Positions 8,699 to 16,285 of a DNA stretch of 50,412 bases are shown here, one piece after another. Position 1 is the stretch's first letter, and each line of letters starts with the position of its first letter. The stretch is taken from positions 1-50,412 of the forward strand of contig CAJUNG010000006.1 of NCBI GenBank assembly GCA_910587725.1. The letters run 5' to 3'. A program made the translations under genes and the position numbers. The notes below the pieces were generated by a model. The model did no database searches. It was not told the DNA's origin and worked only from the letters and a program-made list of their open reading frames with translations. This DNA is from an uncultured Bacilli bacterium (lineage in GTDB: Bacteria; Bacillota_I; Bacilli_A; RF39; UBA660).

Positions 8699-9487
8699 AT
8701 GAAAAGAGAATTAAATTTAAGAGAGATTCAACAATATTCTTTAGATGTTTTACTAGATATTGTTTCCGTTTGTGATTCCCACCATATAGAATATATGTTG
8801 TTTTATGGAACTTTACTTGGTGCAGTAAGGCATAAAGGTTTTATTCCCTGGGATGATGATGTTGATATTGCTATGTTAAGAAAGGACTACGAAAAGTTTT
8901 TACAAGTTTATCCTAAGACTGGTCATCATCGTTATCAGTTGTTAACGAATAAAGATAAAAGTTATTTGTTACCTTATGCGAAGGTTAATGATACGAAGAC
9001 GGTTTCTTATATGAATCAGGTAGAATTAGGCTATGGTGTATCGGTAGATATTTTTCCCATAGATTTAGAAAGTATGGATGAGAAAAAAGCCTATCAAATG
9101 TTCTTACGACAAAAGAAGCTTAGTGATGTGATTAGTAAATTTAGTGTAATTGATAAGTACTCAGGGATAAAAAGTAAAATAAAATATTTCCTTTATCGCA
9201 GTGGAGCTATTCGTTTACTTACTTGTAAGGCGATTCATCTAGCCCAAAAGTATAATCAGACTGATTCTACGTTTGCTGCTTGTAATATTGCTCCTGTAGG
9301 TGATTTATTTGAACGTCAATTACTTTCTTGGTTAACGAATTTAGAAAGAATAGAATTTGAAGGGTATTTTTTTAAAGCACCAAAAGATTTTGATGCCATT
9401 TTAAAAAATCAATATGGAGATTATATGGTTCCTCCACCACAAGAAAAACAAGTTTCGCATCATTGTATGAAGATATTTGAAAAGTAG
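8699..9487 (+). CDS. LicD-family phosphotransferase
   Basis: LicD proteins transfer phosphorylcholine or a related phospho-group from a CDP-linked donor to surface glycans. The 262-residue protein carries the family core near residues 30-60: YGTLLGAVRHKGFIPWDDDVD, with the acidic DDDVD metal site, followed by MLRKDYEKF. ATG 8699 lies 6 nt after GGAG; the in-frame TTG at 8687 is not favoured. It ends 6 nt before the last transferase of the cluster. It implies that the polymer carries a phosphodiester-linked substituent, though no lic uptake or cytidylyltransferase genes are in the window. Confidence 0.88.
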   Translation: MKRELNLREIQQYSLDVLLDIVSVCDSHHIEYMLFYGTLLGAVRHKGFIPWDDDVDIAMLRKDYEKFLQVYPKTGHHRYQLLTNKDKSYLLPYAKVNDTKTVSYMNQVELGYGVSVDIFPIDLESMDEKKAYQMFLRQKKLSDVISKFSVIDKYSGIKSKIKYFLYRSGAIRLLTCKAIHLAQKYNQTDSTFAACNIAPVGDLFERQLLSWLTNLERIEFEGYFFKAPKDFDAILKNQYGDYMVPPPQEKQVSHHCMKIFEK

Positions 9488-9493
9488 GGGATT

Positions 9494-10741
9494 ATGATGA
9501 AAGTAATGTGGATTATTAATAATGAAATGCCATTTATCGATGGTAAAAAATTTGTCAATGAAGGGTGGATAACGGGAATGCTATCTGCTGTTCGTGAATA
9601 CTTAACGGGGATAGAATTAGTAATTGTATATCCGCAGAATAAAAGTAAGGGTCTTGTAGAAAAACAAGTTTTAGATGTTTTGACAGTTGGTTATTATCAG
9701 AATAAATCAAGGGTTCAATTTCATCCAAAGTTAGAACAAGAGTTTTTGACCATTTTTAATACTTATCGTCCGGATGTGATTCATGTTATGGGTTCTGAGT
9801 TTCCACACACCTATTCTGCTTGTTTAGCCTGTGAAAAACTAGGGATAATTCCTCGTCTTGTCATCTCGATTCAAGGTCTTGTTTCTGTTTGTGCACACTA
9901 TTATACACTTGGTCTTCCTACTCGTGTGATTCACGCTTATACTTTACGGGACTTGCTACGTGGAAATATTGCTAGCGATAAAAAGCAGTTTGCGAAAAGA
10001 GGAATATATGAAATTAAAGCACTTCAGAAGACTAAGAATGTTATTGGAAGAACTGATTGGGATTATGCTTGTACTAAACAAATTAATCCGCAATTGAACT
10101 ATTATTTTAATTATGAGGTATTAAGAGAAAAGTTTTATGCTCATCAGTGGGAGAGTAAAAACTGTGAGAAATATACAATTTTCGTTAGTCAAGGTGGGTA
10201 TCCGATTAAAGGATTACATTTTTTGTTGCAAGCTCTTCCAATTGTCAAAAAAGCTTATCCAGAAGTTTTGGTTAAAGTTGCAGGGTATGATATTTTAAAT
10301 CATCGATTTAAACAAAGTAGTTATTCTAAATATTTACGTCAATTGATTTTATCTGAAGGTTTACAGGATAATGTTACTTTTACTGGTTTATTACAAGAAG
10401 AAGATATGATTAAAGAGTACAAAAGCGCAAATCTTTTTGTTTCTCCATCTATTCTTGAAAATTCTTCAAATTCTATAGGTGAAGCGATGCTCTTAGGGAT
10501 GCCGATTATTGCTTCTGATGTAGGAGGAACGAATAATTTTATCATTCACAAAAAAAATGGATATTTATATCCTTGTTGTGAGGTCAATATGCTTGCGTAC
10601 TATATCATGAGTATTTTTGAGAACATAGAGCAAGGGATAGAGATGGGTCAATGTGCAAGAAAGGATGCTCTTAAGATATATAATCGAAATGAAAATGCGA
10701 AAGTGCTTTCTAAAATATATGAGGACATCGTAAAAAATTAA
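9494..10741 (+). CDS. Glycosyltransferase family 4 (GT-B fold)
   Basis: A 415-residue GT4 enzyme, the last gene of the polysaccharide operon. The N-terminal half has PDVIHVMGSEFPHT near residues 95-108 and ISIQGLVSV. The C-terminal half shows FVSQGGYPIKGLHFLLQALP, and the donor-site ENSSNSIGEAMLLGMPIIAS near residues 320-340 with the E-x7-E spacing of retaining GT4 enzymes. Two consecutive ATG codons occur at 9494 and 9497 after GGGG, and the choice between them is open. No terminator is obvious before the next promoter at 10742. Confidence 0.92.
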   Translation: MMKVMWIINNEMPFIDGKKFVNEGWITGMLSAVREYLTGIELVIVYPQNKSKGLVEKQVLDVLTVGYYQNKSRVQFHPKLEQEFLTIFNTYRPDVIHVMGSEFPHTYSACLACEKLGIIPRLVISIQGLVSVCAHYYTLGLPTRVIHAYTLRDLLRGNIASDKKQFAKRGIYEIKALQKTKNVIGRTDWDYACTKQINPQLNYYFNYEVLREKFYAHQWESKNCEKYTIFVSQGGYPIKGLHFLLQALPIVKKAYPEVLVKVAGYDILNHRFKQSSYSKYLRQLILSEGLQDNVTFTGLLQEEDMIKEYKSANLFVSPSILENSSNSIGEAMLLGMPIIASDVGGTNNFIIHKKNGYLYPCCEVNMLAYYIMSIFENIEQGIEMGQCARKDALKIYNRNENAKVLSKIYEDIVKN

Positions 10742-10770
10742 TTGACGTTATGAACTCTTTTTGATATGAT
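10742..10770 (+). promoter_or_regulatory. Sigma-A promoter of the LCP gene
   Basis: TTGACG at 10742-10747 and TATGAT at 10765-10770 are separated by exactly 17 bp and lie 59 nt upstream of the chosen LCP start. This lets the ligase be expressed independently of the polysaccharide operon. Confidence 0.8.
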
Positions 10771-10829
10771 GATAGAAAATATGCGGGTTAGGTATTTCGT
10801 CATGATTTAATATGAAAGTGGGTGTATTT

Positions 10830-12287
10830 ATGGCCAAATCTAACAAAAAAAAGGCAAGACAAAAACGGATAAGAAGAATTAGTGAGATTATTTTTTCGAT
10901 TCTAATCTTGTTATCCATTATATTATTTGGAATTGTTATTTCGATGAAGGTTGTTCCTCTTAAATTTATCCTTCCTGTTGTTATTGCTTATAGTGTCATG
11001 TGTGTAGGTCTCGGTCTTGCCATTTTGAGTCGAAAATTAAAACTTTGGGTTAAGGTAGTTATCGATTTCTTTTGTATTATCTTAATTGTTTTCTTTGGCT
11101 TTGGTATTTATTATTTGAATTCTACTCTTCATTTTATGGATAAAATTAAAGCCGATAACTTTCAGCTTGAGGAGTATTATGTATTAGTTGAAAAAGATGC
11201 AAGTTATACTAAGATAGAAGATTTGGATACGAAAAAGTTGGCTGTTTATCAGACAGAAGAAGAGAACTATCAAAAAGCGATTGATGAGATAAAGGGGAAG
11301 GCAAAGATAAAAGAGGAACAGTATTCAAACTATATCGAAGCTTGTAAAAAAGTTTTGAATCAACAAAATGATGCCGTTTTAATTTCTTCAGCTTATAAAG
11401 ATATTATTGCTGATGAAATTGAGGACTTTGATAAAAAAACTAAGATTTTGTATACCATTCAGATGAAGGTTGAAAATGAAGTAAATATCAAAGAGGTAGA
11501 TGTATCTGATGAACCATTTAATATTTATATTAGTGGAATTGATATTTATGGAAGTATTTCTTTAAAATCGAGAAGCGATGTAAATATGATTTTGACCATC
11601 AATCCAAAAACACATAAGATTTTGATGACTTCGATTCCAAGGGACTATTATGTTCAACTTCATGGGACAACGGGACTTCGTGACAAGTTAACACATGCTG
11701 GAATTTATGGAATCAATATGTCAATTCAAACGATTCAGGATATTTTAGATGTAGATATTAATTATTACGTTCGTGTGAATTTTACTACTTTGATTAGTTT
11801 AGTCGATGCGATTGGTGGAATCGATGTTTATTCTGATACAGCTTTCCGTGCATATACGGATGCTTCTTGTCATTACAAAGTGGGTATGATGCATTTAGAT
11901 GGAAAGTGTGCACTTGCTTTTGCTAGGGAAAGATATGCTTATTCCACAGGAGACAGACATCGGGTACAAAATCAACAAGATGTACTTTCGGCAATTTTAA
12001 AGAAAGCCCTTTCTTCTAAGACGTTGATTACCAAATATACTAAAATTTTGGAATCTATGGGTTCTAGTTTCCAGATGAATATTCCATCTAGCAGTATTTA
12101 TGATTTGGTTAATAAACAGTTAGACAGTATGCCGAATTGGACTTTTGAGAATTATAGTGTTAATGGAACCGATAAAAAGGCCTTTACTTATTCTTATGCT
12201 GGGCAAGAATTATACGTTATGGAACCAGACATGAAAACCGTAGAAGAAGCTAGAAATAAAATTGATGCCATTATGGAAGGAAAATAA
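10830..12287 (+). CDS. LytR-CpsA-Psr (LCP) family wall-polymer ligase
   Basis: LCP enzymes attach undecaprenyl-linked polymers to peptidoglycan outside the cell. The 485-residue protein has a basic cytoplasmic tail, three hydrophobic helices (about residues 20-100), an accessory domain at about 110-220 that looks like the periplasmic-binding-like domain of CpsA-type members, and the LCP catalytic domain from about residue 235 on. Visible LCP motifs are SRSDVNMILTINP, TSIPRDYYV, LRDKLTHAGIYG and FARERYAYSTGDRHR, with the Arg and Asp residues that bind the lipid pyrophosphate. ATG 10830 after GTGGGTG is preferred; the in-frame ATG at 10812 has no ribosome site. The preceding cluster is a plausible substrate source. 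Confidence 0.92.
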   Translation: MAKSNKKKARQKRIRRISEIIFSILILLSIILFGIVISMKVVPLKFILPVVIAYSVMCVGLGLAILSRKLKLWVKVVIDFFCIILIVFFGFGIYYLNSTLHFMDKIKADNFQLEEYYVLVEKDASYTKIEDLDTKKLAVYQTEEENYQKAIDEIKGKAKIKEEQYSNYIEACKKVLNQQNDAVLISSAYKDIIADEIEDFDKKTKILYTIQMKVENEVNIKEVDVSDEPFNIYISGIDIYGSISLKSRSDVNMILTINPKTHKILMTSIPRDYYVQLHGTTGLRDKLTHAGIYGINMSIQTIQDILDVDINYYVRVNFTTLISLVDAIGGIDVYSDTAFRAYTDASCHYKVGMMHLDGKCALAFARERYAYSTGDRHRVQNQQDVLSAILKKALSSKTLITKYTKILESMGSSFQMNIPSSSIYDLVNKQLDSMPNWTFENYSVNGTDKKAFTYSYAGQELYVMEPDMKTVEEARNKIDAIMEGK

Positions 12288-12304
12288 AAAAAGTGAAACT
12301 TTTT
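12288..12304 (+). terminator. Weak intrinsic terminator after the LCP gene
   Basis: AAAAAGT at 12288-12294 pairs with ACTTTTT at 12298-12304 around a GAA triloop. The stem is only 7 bp and AT-rich, so read-through into cotE is likely. Confidence 0.4.
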
Positions 12305-12344
12305 GGCTTTCCTTCTTTTTCTTTAGATTCTTCGCTTTTTAGCA

Positions 12345-12371
12345 ACAAAAATGGTCCTTCTTCATATATTA
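12345..12371 (+). promoter_or_regulatory. Possible sporulation (SigK/SigE-type) promoter of cotE
   Basis: CATATATTA at 12363-12371 fits the mother-cell -10 pattern CATAnnnTA, with AC at 12345-12346 and a 16-bp spacer as in SigK promoters. Transcription would begin close to the AGGAGG, giving a very short leader. This is a pattern match only. Confidence 0.3.
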
Positions 12372-12391
12372 AAATGAGGAGGGATCTTATC

Positions 12392-12925
12392 TTGGCAAAT
12401 TATAAAGAAATTGTGACAAAAGCGGTTCTTGGAAAAGGAAAGAAAACTTTTTCTCATACTTATTCTGTTGTTCCTAGTTGTCCTGCTAGTACTGTCCTTG
12501 GCTGTTGGGTTATTAATCATACCTTCCAAGGCGTGAAGACAGGAGATAAAATCACGATTAATGGAAGCTTTGATGTAAATATTTGGTATTCCTGTGAAAA
12601 TGATACGAGTACAGAAGTTATCAAAGAAAGACAGAGCTATCAAGAAGTTGTGACTGTTCGTGCAAAATCTTCTGCCGATAGCGAAACAGAAGATATCATT
12701 GTTCGTAGCTTACAACAACCAACTTGTGTAGAAACAAGACTTGAAGATGGTAAAATTTTCTATACGATTGAAAAAGAACTTGGTGTAGAATTAGTCGGAG
12801 ATACCAAAGTGAAAATTCAAGTGGATGAAGACGAGGAACCTTGGGATAGTTTAGATGAGGAAGAAAATAAAGAAGATACGTTTACACAAATTGATGAAGA
12901 TGTAAACGAGGACTACTTGGATTAA
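12392..12925 (+). CDS. cotE: CotE-family outer spore coat morphogenetic protein
   Basis: CotE directs assembly of the outer coat around the forespore in bacilli. The 177-residue protein matches the family from its first residues (ANYKEIVTKAVLGKGKK). It continues with STVLGCWVINHTFQG, GSFDVNIWYS near residue 70, TEVIKERQSYQE, and LQQPTCVE near residue 112, ending in the usual strongly acidic tail rich in Asp and Glu. B. subtilis CotE is 181 residues long. AGGAGG at 12377-12382 is 9 nt upstream of TTG 12392, so TTG is chosen over the in-frame GTG at 12293. It is the only coat gene here. Confidence 0.9.
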   Translation: MANYKEIVTKAVLGKGKKTFSHTYSVVPSCPASTVLGCWVINHTFQGVKTGDKITINGSFDVNIWYSCENDTSTEVIKERQSYQEVVTVRAKSSADSETEDIIVRSLQQPTCVETRLEDGKIFYTIEKELGVELVGDTKVKIQVDEDEEPWDSLDEEENKEDTFTQIDEDVNEDYLD

Positions 12926-12947
12926 AATCACAAACTTCAAAAAAATT

Positions 12948-12984
12948 AGAGTTTAGATTATAACTAATCTAAATTCTTTTTTTT
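12948..12984 (+). terminator. Intrinsic terminator after cotE
   Basis: A 13-bp stem pairs 12948-12960 with 12965-12977 (core TTTAGATTA/TAATCTAAA) around the loop TAAC and runs into eight T. Confidence 0.88.
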
Positions 12985-13089
12985 GCACTTTTATTCCTTT
13001 AAATGATGATTTTTCTTTCATTTTACTGTCCATATTTTAAGTCAGATTATTAATCAAGGACAAAATTTTAAGATGTTAACAAAAAAATG

Positions 13090-13118
13090 TTGACAGAGAA
13101 AAAAAAAAGAAGTATAAT
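13090..13118 (+). promoter_or_regulatory. Consensus sigma-A promoter of rpsP-khpA
   Basis: TTGACA at 13090-13095 and TATAAT at 13113-13118 both match consensus with a 17-bp spacer, as expected for a strongly expressed ribosomal protein gene. Confidence 0.92.
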
Positions 13119-13154
13119 CATAAATGAAATTTGAAAGTGAAGGAGGGACTAGAT

Positions 13155-13421
13155 ATGGCAGTAAAATTAAGACTTACTCGAATGGGTGCGAAAAAACGTC
13201 CAGCTTATCGTATTGTTGCAAGTGATTCTCGTGTTAAAAGAGATGGAAAATATCTAGAATTAATCGGGAGATATAACCCAATTTTAAATGAGACTGAAGT
13301 GAATGAAGAACTTGCATTAAAATGGCTTAGAACTGGAGCAGAACCAACAGATACAGTAAGAAGTATTTTCTCTAAATGTGGAATTATGGAGAAATTTGCT
13401 AAAGAAAAACAAGGAAAGTAG
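13155..13421 (+). CDS. rpsP: 30S ribosomal protein S16
   Basis: A small-subunit protein that stabilises the 5' domain of 16S rRNA. The 88 residues match S16 throughout: AVKLRLTRMGAKKRPAYRIV, then SDSRVKRDGKYLELIGRYNP and the C-terminal GAEPTDTVRSI. AAGGAGG at 13140-13146 lies 8 nt before ATG 13155; the earlier in-frame ATG at 13131 is upstream of that site and is not used. It is followed 3 nt later by khpA. The ffh, rimM and trmD genes that flank it in Bacillus are not adjacent here. Confidence 0.97.
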   Translation: MAVKLRLTRMGAKKRPAYRIVASDSRVKRDGKYLELIGRYNPILNETEVNEELALKWLRTGAEPTDTVRSIFSKCGIMEKFAKEKQGK

Positions 13422-13424
13422 TTT

Positions 13425-13673
13425 ATGAATTTAGTAGAGTTAACAGAATTTATTGTGAAATCCTTAGTTAAGGAAAAAGAAGAGGTTTCCGTTAAAGAAT
13501 TTGAAACAGATAACGAAAAAGAAATTCTAATTCAAGTCTTCATTAATGAAAATGATATGGGTAGAGTGATAGGAAAGCAAGGAAAAATTGCTAATTCTAT
13601 TCGTACTTTAGTACAAGCGAGTAGTTCATTAAAAGAAGATAGACGGGTTCGCATTAATATTGACCATTTTTAA
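13425..13673 (+). CDS. khpA: KH-domain RNA-binding protein KhpA (YlqC)
   Basis: KhpA binds RNA, usually as a dimer with KhpB, and affects cell elongation and division in streptococci. At 82 residues it has the normal length. The GXXG loop of the KH fold is visible as GRVIGKQGKIANSIR near residues 46-60, followed by LVQASSSL and the RVRINID end. It follows rpsP by 3 nt, the conserved order in Firmicutes, and the pair ends at a terminator. Confidence 0.95.
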   Translation: MNLVELTEFIVKSLVKEKEEVSVKEFETDNEKEILIQVFINENDMGRVIGKQGKIANSIRTLVQASSSLKEDRRVRINIDHF

Positions 13674-13674
13674 G

Positions 13675-13706
13675 ATGTAAATTTACGAAAGTAGTTTACA
13701 TTTTTA
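13675..13706 (+). terminator. Intrinsic terminator after khpA
   Basis: ATGTAAA at 13675-13681 pairs with TTTACAT at 13695-13701. An inner TTAC/GTAG stem is closed by a GAAA tetraloop, and a T-rich run follows. It overlaps the end of the convergent gene. Confidence 0.8.
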
Positions 13707-14195
13707 TTTTGTTTTTAGAATAATTGTTGCGATGATGTCGCCAATGAATAGAACAATTAAAGGTAATGTTATCCACTTCGGGATTTTTTCCGCAATCTTT
13801 CTACACCATGGTTGGATGACATAAATTAAAAAAATACTTGCTGCTCCCCAAAGAAGTGCCATTTCTAAAGAGGTGTATTTTCCTATGGCGAATTTCATCT
13901 GTGAGTAGTCCCAAAATGTGATGTGAAATAAAATTTCAATGAGATTTCCTCCTAACCACTCGATAAAAGATAGAAAGAAAAAACCGATGAAGAAAATGGA
14001 TAGAAATTTTTTTCCCTTTTCTAGTTTCCACTTTTTTTCTAAAAGTTGATAGGAAATCACAATAATTAATGCGCCAATTCCATAGACAGGAGTCCAAAAA
14101 CCATAGAGAATTCCGCTAGCGTGTTGAGGATATAAAATTTTTTCTAGTAAATGTCCCAAACAAGCATAGATAAAAAATAGATTCCAATAGTACAT
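13704..14195 (-). CDS. CmpB-family putative ABC-transporter membrane protein (PF06541-like)
   Basis: A 163-residue integral membrane protein with about four or five hydrophobic helices. The start MYYWNLFFIYACLGHLLEK and the GILYGFWTPVYGIGALII segment match the family named putative ABC-transporter type IV/CmpB, in which a helix with a conserved Gly-x-x-x-Glu is followed by a YGP-like loop. The SFIEWLGGNLIE segment near residue 85 also fits. Real transport activity has not been shown for the family, so the name is nominal. ATG 14195 lies 6 nt from AGGTG; the GTG at 14204 overlaps that site. It is convergent with rpsP-khpA and divergent from cdsA. Confidence 0.75.
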   Translation of the reverse strand: MYYWNLFFIYACLGHLLEKILYPQHASGILYGFWTPVYGIGALIIVISYQLLEKKWKLEKGKKFLSIFFIGFFFLSFIEWLGGNLIEILFHITFWDYSQMKFAIGKYTSLEMALLWGAASIFLIYVIQPWCRKIAEKIPKWITLPLIVLFIGDIIATIILKTK

Positions 14196-14251
14196 ATTTA
14201 TCACCTATTTTTAGTGTGGGTAAAATGATGAAAAATATGTGATAGATAGTC

Positions 14252-14280
14252 TTGTAGTTTTTTTTGATTTGTATTATAAT
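14252..14280 (+). promoter_or_regulatory. Sigma-A promoter of cdsA-rseP
   Basis: TTGTAG at 14252-14257 and TATAAT at 14275-14280 with a 17-bp spacer, about 76 nt upstream of the cdsA start codon. Confidence 0.75.
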
Positions 14281-14355
14281 TTTTATGTAAAGATAAATAG
14301 TAGAATTTGGAAATTATCTTAAATCTGGATTATTTTAGAAAAGAGGTAGAACGTA

Positions 14356-15156
14356 TTGTGGATTAAACTATTCGGTTCTGTTGTTAGCTTTGCGATTTTT
14401 CTTCCTTTTTTAATTATTGGAGGAGATTTCTTTGCTTGCTTTTGTGGAATTGCGGCTTGCTTTTTGTTAAAAGAATTGATTGGACTGACGAAAAGAAGAA
14501 AAAAGCTTCCTTTTTTAACGGAAATTCTTTCTTATTTAGCCGTTCTTTATTTAGTGCTTAATTACTATGATTACCAGATGTTGTTATTCGTTATCGATTT
14601 TAGAATCCTCGTTGTTTTGTTTCTTATCTTTTTTATTCCGATTGTCACTAATGCGGATTATCGAAAATATTCTTTTCAAGATGGGATGATGTTTATTGGT
14701 TGTACCTTATTGGTAGGATTTTTCTTTCGTCTTCTTATCTTACTGAGAAGTGTTTCCTTTTTCCTTTTTCTTTATTTACTCTTGATTGTGATTTTTACTG
14801 ATTTTTCTTCATTAATTATCGATTTCTTTTTTGGGAAACATTTGCTTTGTCCTAAAATCACCGAAGAAAAGTCGGTTGAAGGTCTTCTGGTTGGTACGAT
14901 TATTGGTACTATTGTTCCCGCTTGTTTTTACTTGATTTTCATTAACCCAGATGTTCATTTACTTCATCTTTTGATTGTCAGTATGTCCTTGTCCTTAATC
15001 GGGCAGCTTGGAGACTTGGTGTTTTTTCAAACGAAACGATATTACGAAATTGATGATTTTTCTAGTTTTATTCCAGGACGAGGTGGTCTTTTGGATTGTT
15101 TAGATAGTATGATATTTGTCGTACTGATGTATACCATTTTTTGTGGCATCATATAA
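14356..15156 (+). CDS. cdsA: CdsA-like phosphatidate cytidylyltransferase, divergent signature
   Basis: CdsA makes CDP-diacylglycerol from phosphatidate and CTP for phospholipid synthesis. The 266-residue protein has the family topology, with about seven or eight helices, the KITEEKSVEG block near residue 175, and the C-terminal block GDLVFFQTKR...IPGRGGLLDCLDS near residues 220-250. Compared with the usual signature (KD, GHGG, DRxDS), the KD lysine is Asp, the GHGG histidine is Arg and the DR arginine is Cys; both aspartates of DxxDS are kept. A TTG start at 14356 follows GAGGT by 8 nt. rseP follows after 18 nt. It may be an active variant or a specialised paralogue. Confidence 0.8.
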   Translation: MWIKLFGSVVSFAIFLPFLIIGGDFFACFCGIAACFLLKELIGLTKRRKKLPFLTEILSYLAVLYLVLNYYDYQMLLFVIDFRILVVLFLIFFIPIVTNADYRKYSFQDGMMFIGCTLLVGFFFRLLILLRSVSFFLFLYLLLIVIFTDFSSLIIDFFFGKHLLCPKITEEKSVEGLLVGTIIGTIVPACFYLIFINPDVHLLHLLIVSMSLSLIGQLGDLVFFQTKRYYEIDDFSSFIPGRGGLLDCLDSMIFVVLMYTIFCGII

Positions 15157-15174
15157 ATTTAAGGAGGAGTTATT

Positions 15175-16224
15175 ATGATTACATTGATTTATTTTATCTT
15201 AATTTTAGGAGTGATTGTATTAGTTCATGAATTTGGACATTTCTTATTTGCAAAAATTTTTAAAGTTTATGTTTATGAGTTTTCTATTGGAATGGGTCCT
15301 AAACTTTTTAGTAAAAAACGCAAAAATAAGAAGGACGAAACAGAATATTCGATTCGGGCTTTACCTATTGGTGGATTTTGTTCTTTAGCGGGAGAAGAAG
15401 TCGATAATGACGATAAAGTACCAAAGGATAGAAAGTTATATGCAAAGAAGGCGTGGCAAAGATTTTTGATTATGTTCTTTGGTGCCGGTTTTAACTTTAT
15501 TCTTGCTCTTGTTCTTTTATTTATGATTGCTGTGATTTGGGGAGCACCGGATACTAAGGCAAGACTTGTCGATGTTACAGAGAATTTGCCAGCTTATGAA
15601 GCAGGACTTCGGGCAGGGGATGTTGTAACGCGCGTTAATGGAAAAAAAGTATCGACATTAGATGATTTGACCATTTATATGCAACTTGCCGATAAGACAA
15701 AAGATGTTGTTATTGAAGCCGTTCGTGATGGGGTAAAAAATGAATATACCATTACTCCTGTAGAACAAGAAGTTGACGGTGTGAAATCTTATGTGATTGG
15801 TGTTACTATGGGAAGTACAAAGGTAGAACGGGGAGTACTTGCTTCAATTCGGTATATGTTTGTTAAGATGGGGTCGCTATTTAAGCAGATGTTTATTACG
15901 ATTAAAGGGTTGTTTACCGGAGGAATTGGGGTTAATCAGTTAAGTGGTCCAGTGGGAATTTTTTCGATTGTCGGTGAACAGAGAAAAACAGGATTTGAAA
16001 ATGTTCTTTATTTGATTGCTCTTCTTAGTGTAAATGTCGGAGTGATTAATTTACTTCCTCTTCCTGCATTTGATGGTGGTAGAATTTTGTTCTTACTCAT
16101 TGAGAAATTGAAAGGAAGTCCAGTAGATGCTAAATGGGAAAATATTATTCATTCGATTGGATTTATTTTACTGATGATTTTGATGCTCTATATTACACTC
16201 AATGATATTTTTCGATTATTTTAA
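15175..16224 (+). CDS. rseP: RseP/RasP site-2 metalloprotease
   Basis: A membrane zinc protease for regulated intramembrane proteolysis, cutting anti-sigma factors and leftover signal peptides within the membrane. The 349-residue protein has HEFGH in the first helix (about residues 18-22), a long GxxxG-containing helix near 100-125, one PDZ domain (about 125-210, with AGLRAGDVVTRVNG), and the second metal site NLLPLPAFDGGRI near residue 295. AAGGAGG precedes the ATG. In Bacillus the order is cdsA-dxr-rasP; dxr is absent between them here. Confidence 0.95.
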   Translation: MITLIYFILILGVIVLVHEFGHFLFAKIFKVYVYEFSIGMGPKLFSKKRKNKKDETEYSIRALPIGGFCSLAGEEVDNDDKVPKDRKLYAKKAWQRFLIMFFGAGFNFILALVLLFMIAVIWGAPDTKARLVDVTENLPAYEAGLRAGDVVTRVNGKKVSTLDDLTIYMQLADKTKDVVIEAVRDGVKNEYTITPVEQEVDGVKSYVIGVTMGSTKVERGVLASIRYMFVKMGSLFKQMFITIKGLFTGGIGVNQLSGPVGIFSIVGEQRKTGFENVLYLIALLSVNVGVINLLPLPAFDGGRILFLLIEKLKGSPVDAKWENIIHSIGFILLMILMLYITLNDIFRLF

Positions 16225-16255
16225 AGGAAATCACTTGGATTTTCTTTTTCTTTTT
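16224..16255 (+). terminator. Intrinsic terminator after rseP, overlapping the next promoter
   Basis: AAGGAAATC at 16224-16232 pairs with GATTTTCTT at 16238-16246 (one G-U) around a 5-nt loop, followed by a T-rich run. The -35 of the next promoter lies in its loop and right arm. Confidence 0.65.
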
Positions 16256-16263
16256 GATATAAT
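16235..16263 (+). promoter_or_regulatory. Sigma-A promoter of the 16286 gene
   Basis: TTGGAT at 16235-16240 and TATAAT at 16258-16263 with a 17-bp spacer. The promoter is embedded in the preceding terminator hairpin. Confidence 0.75.
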
Positions 16264-16285
16264 CTTCATGTAGGAGGGACTTCAA

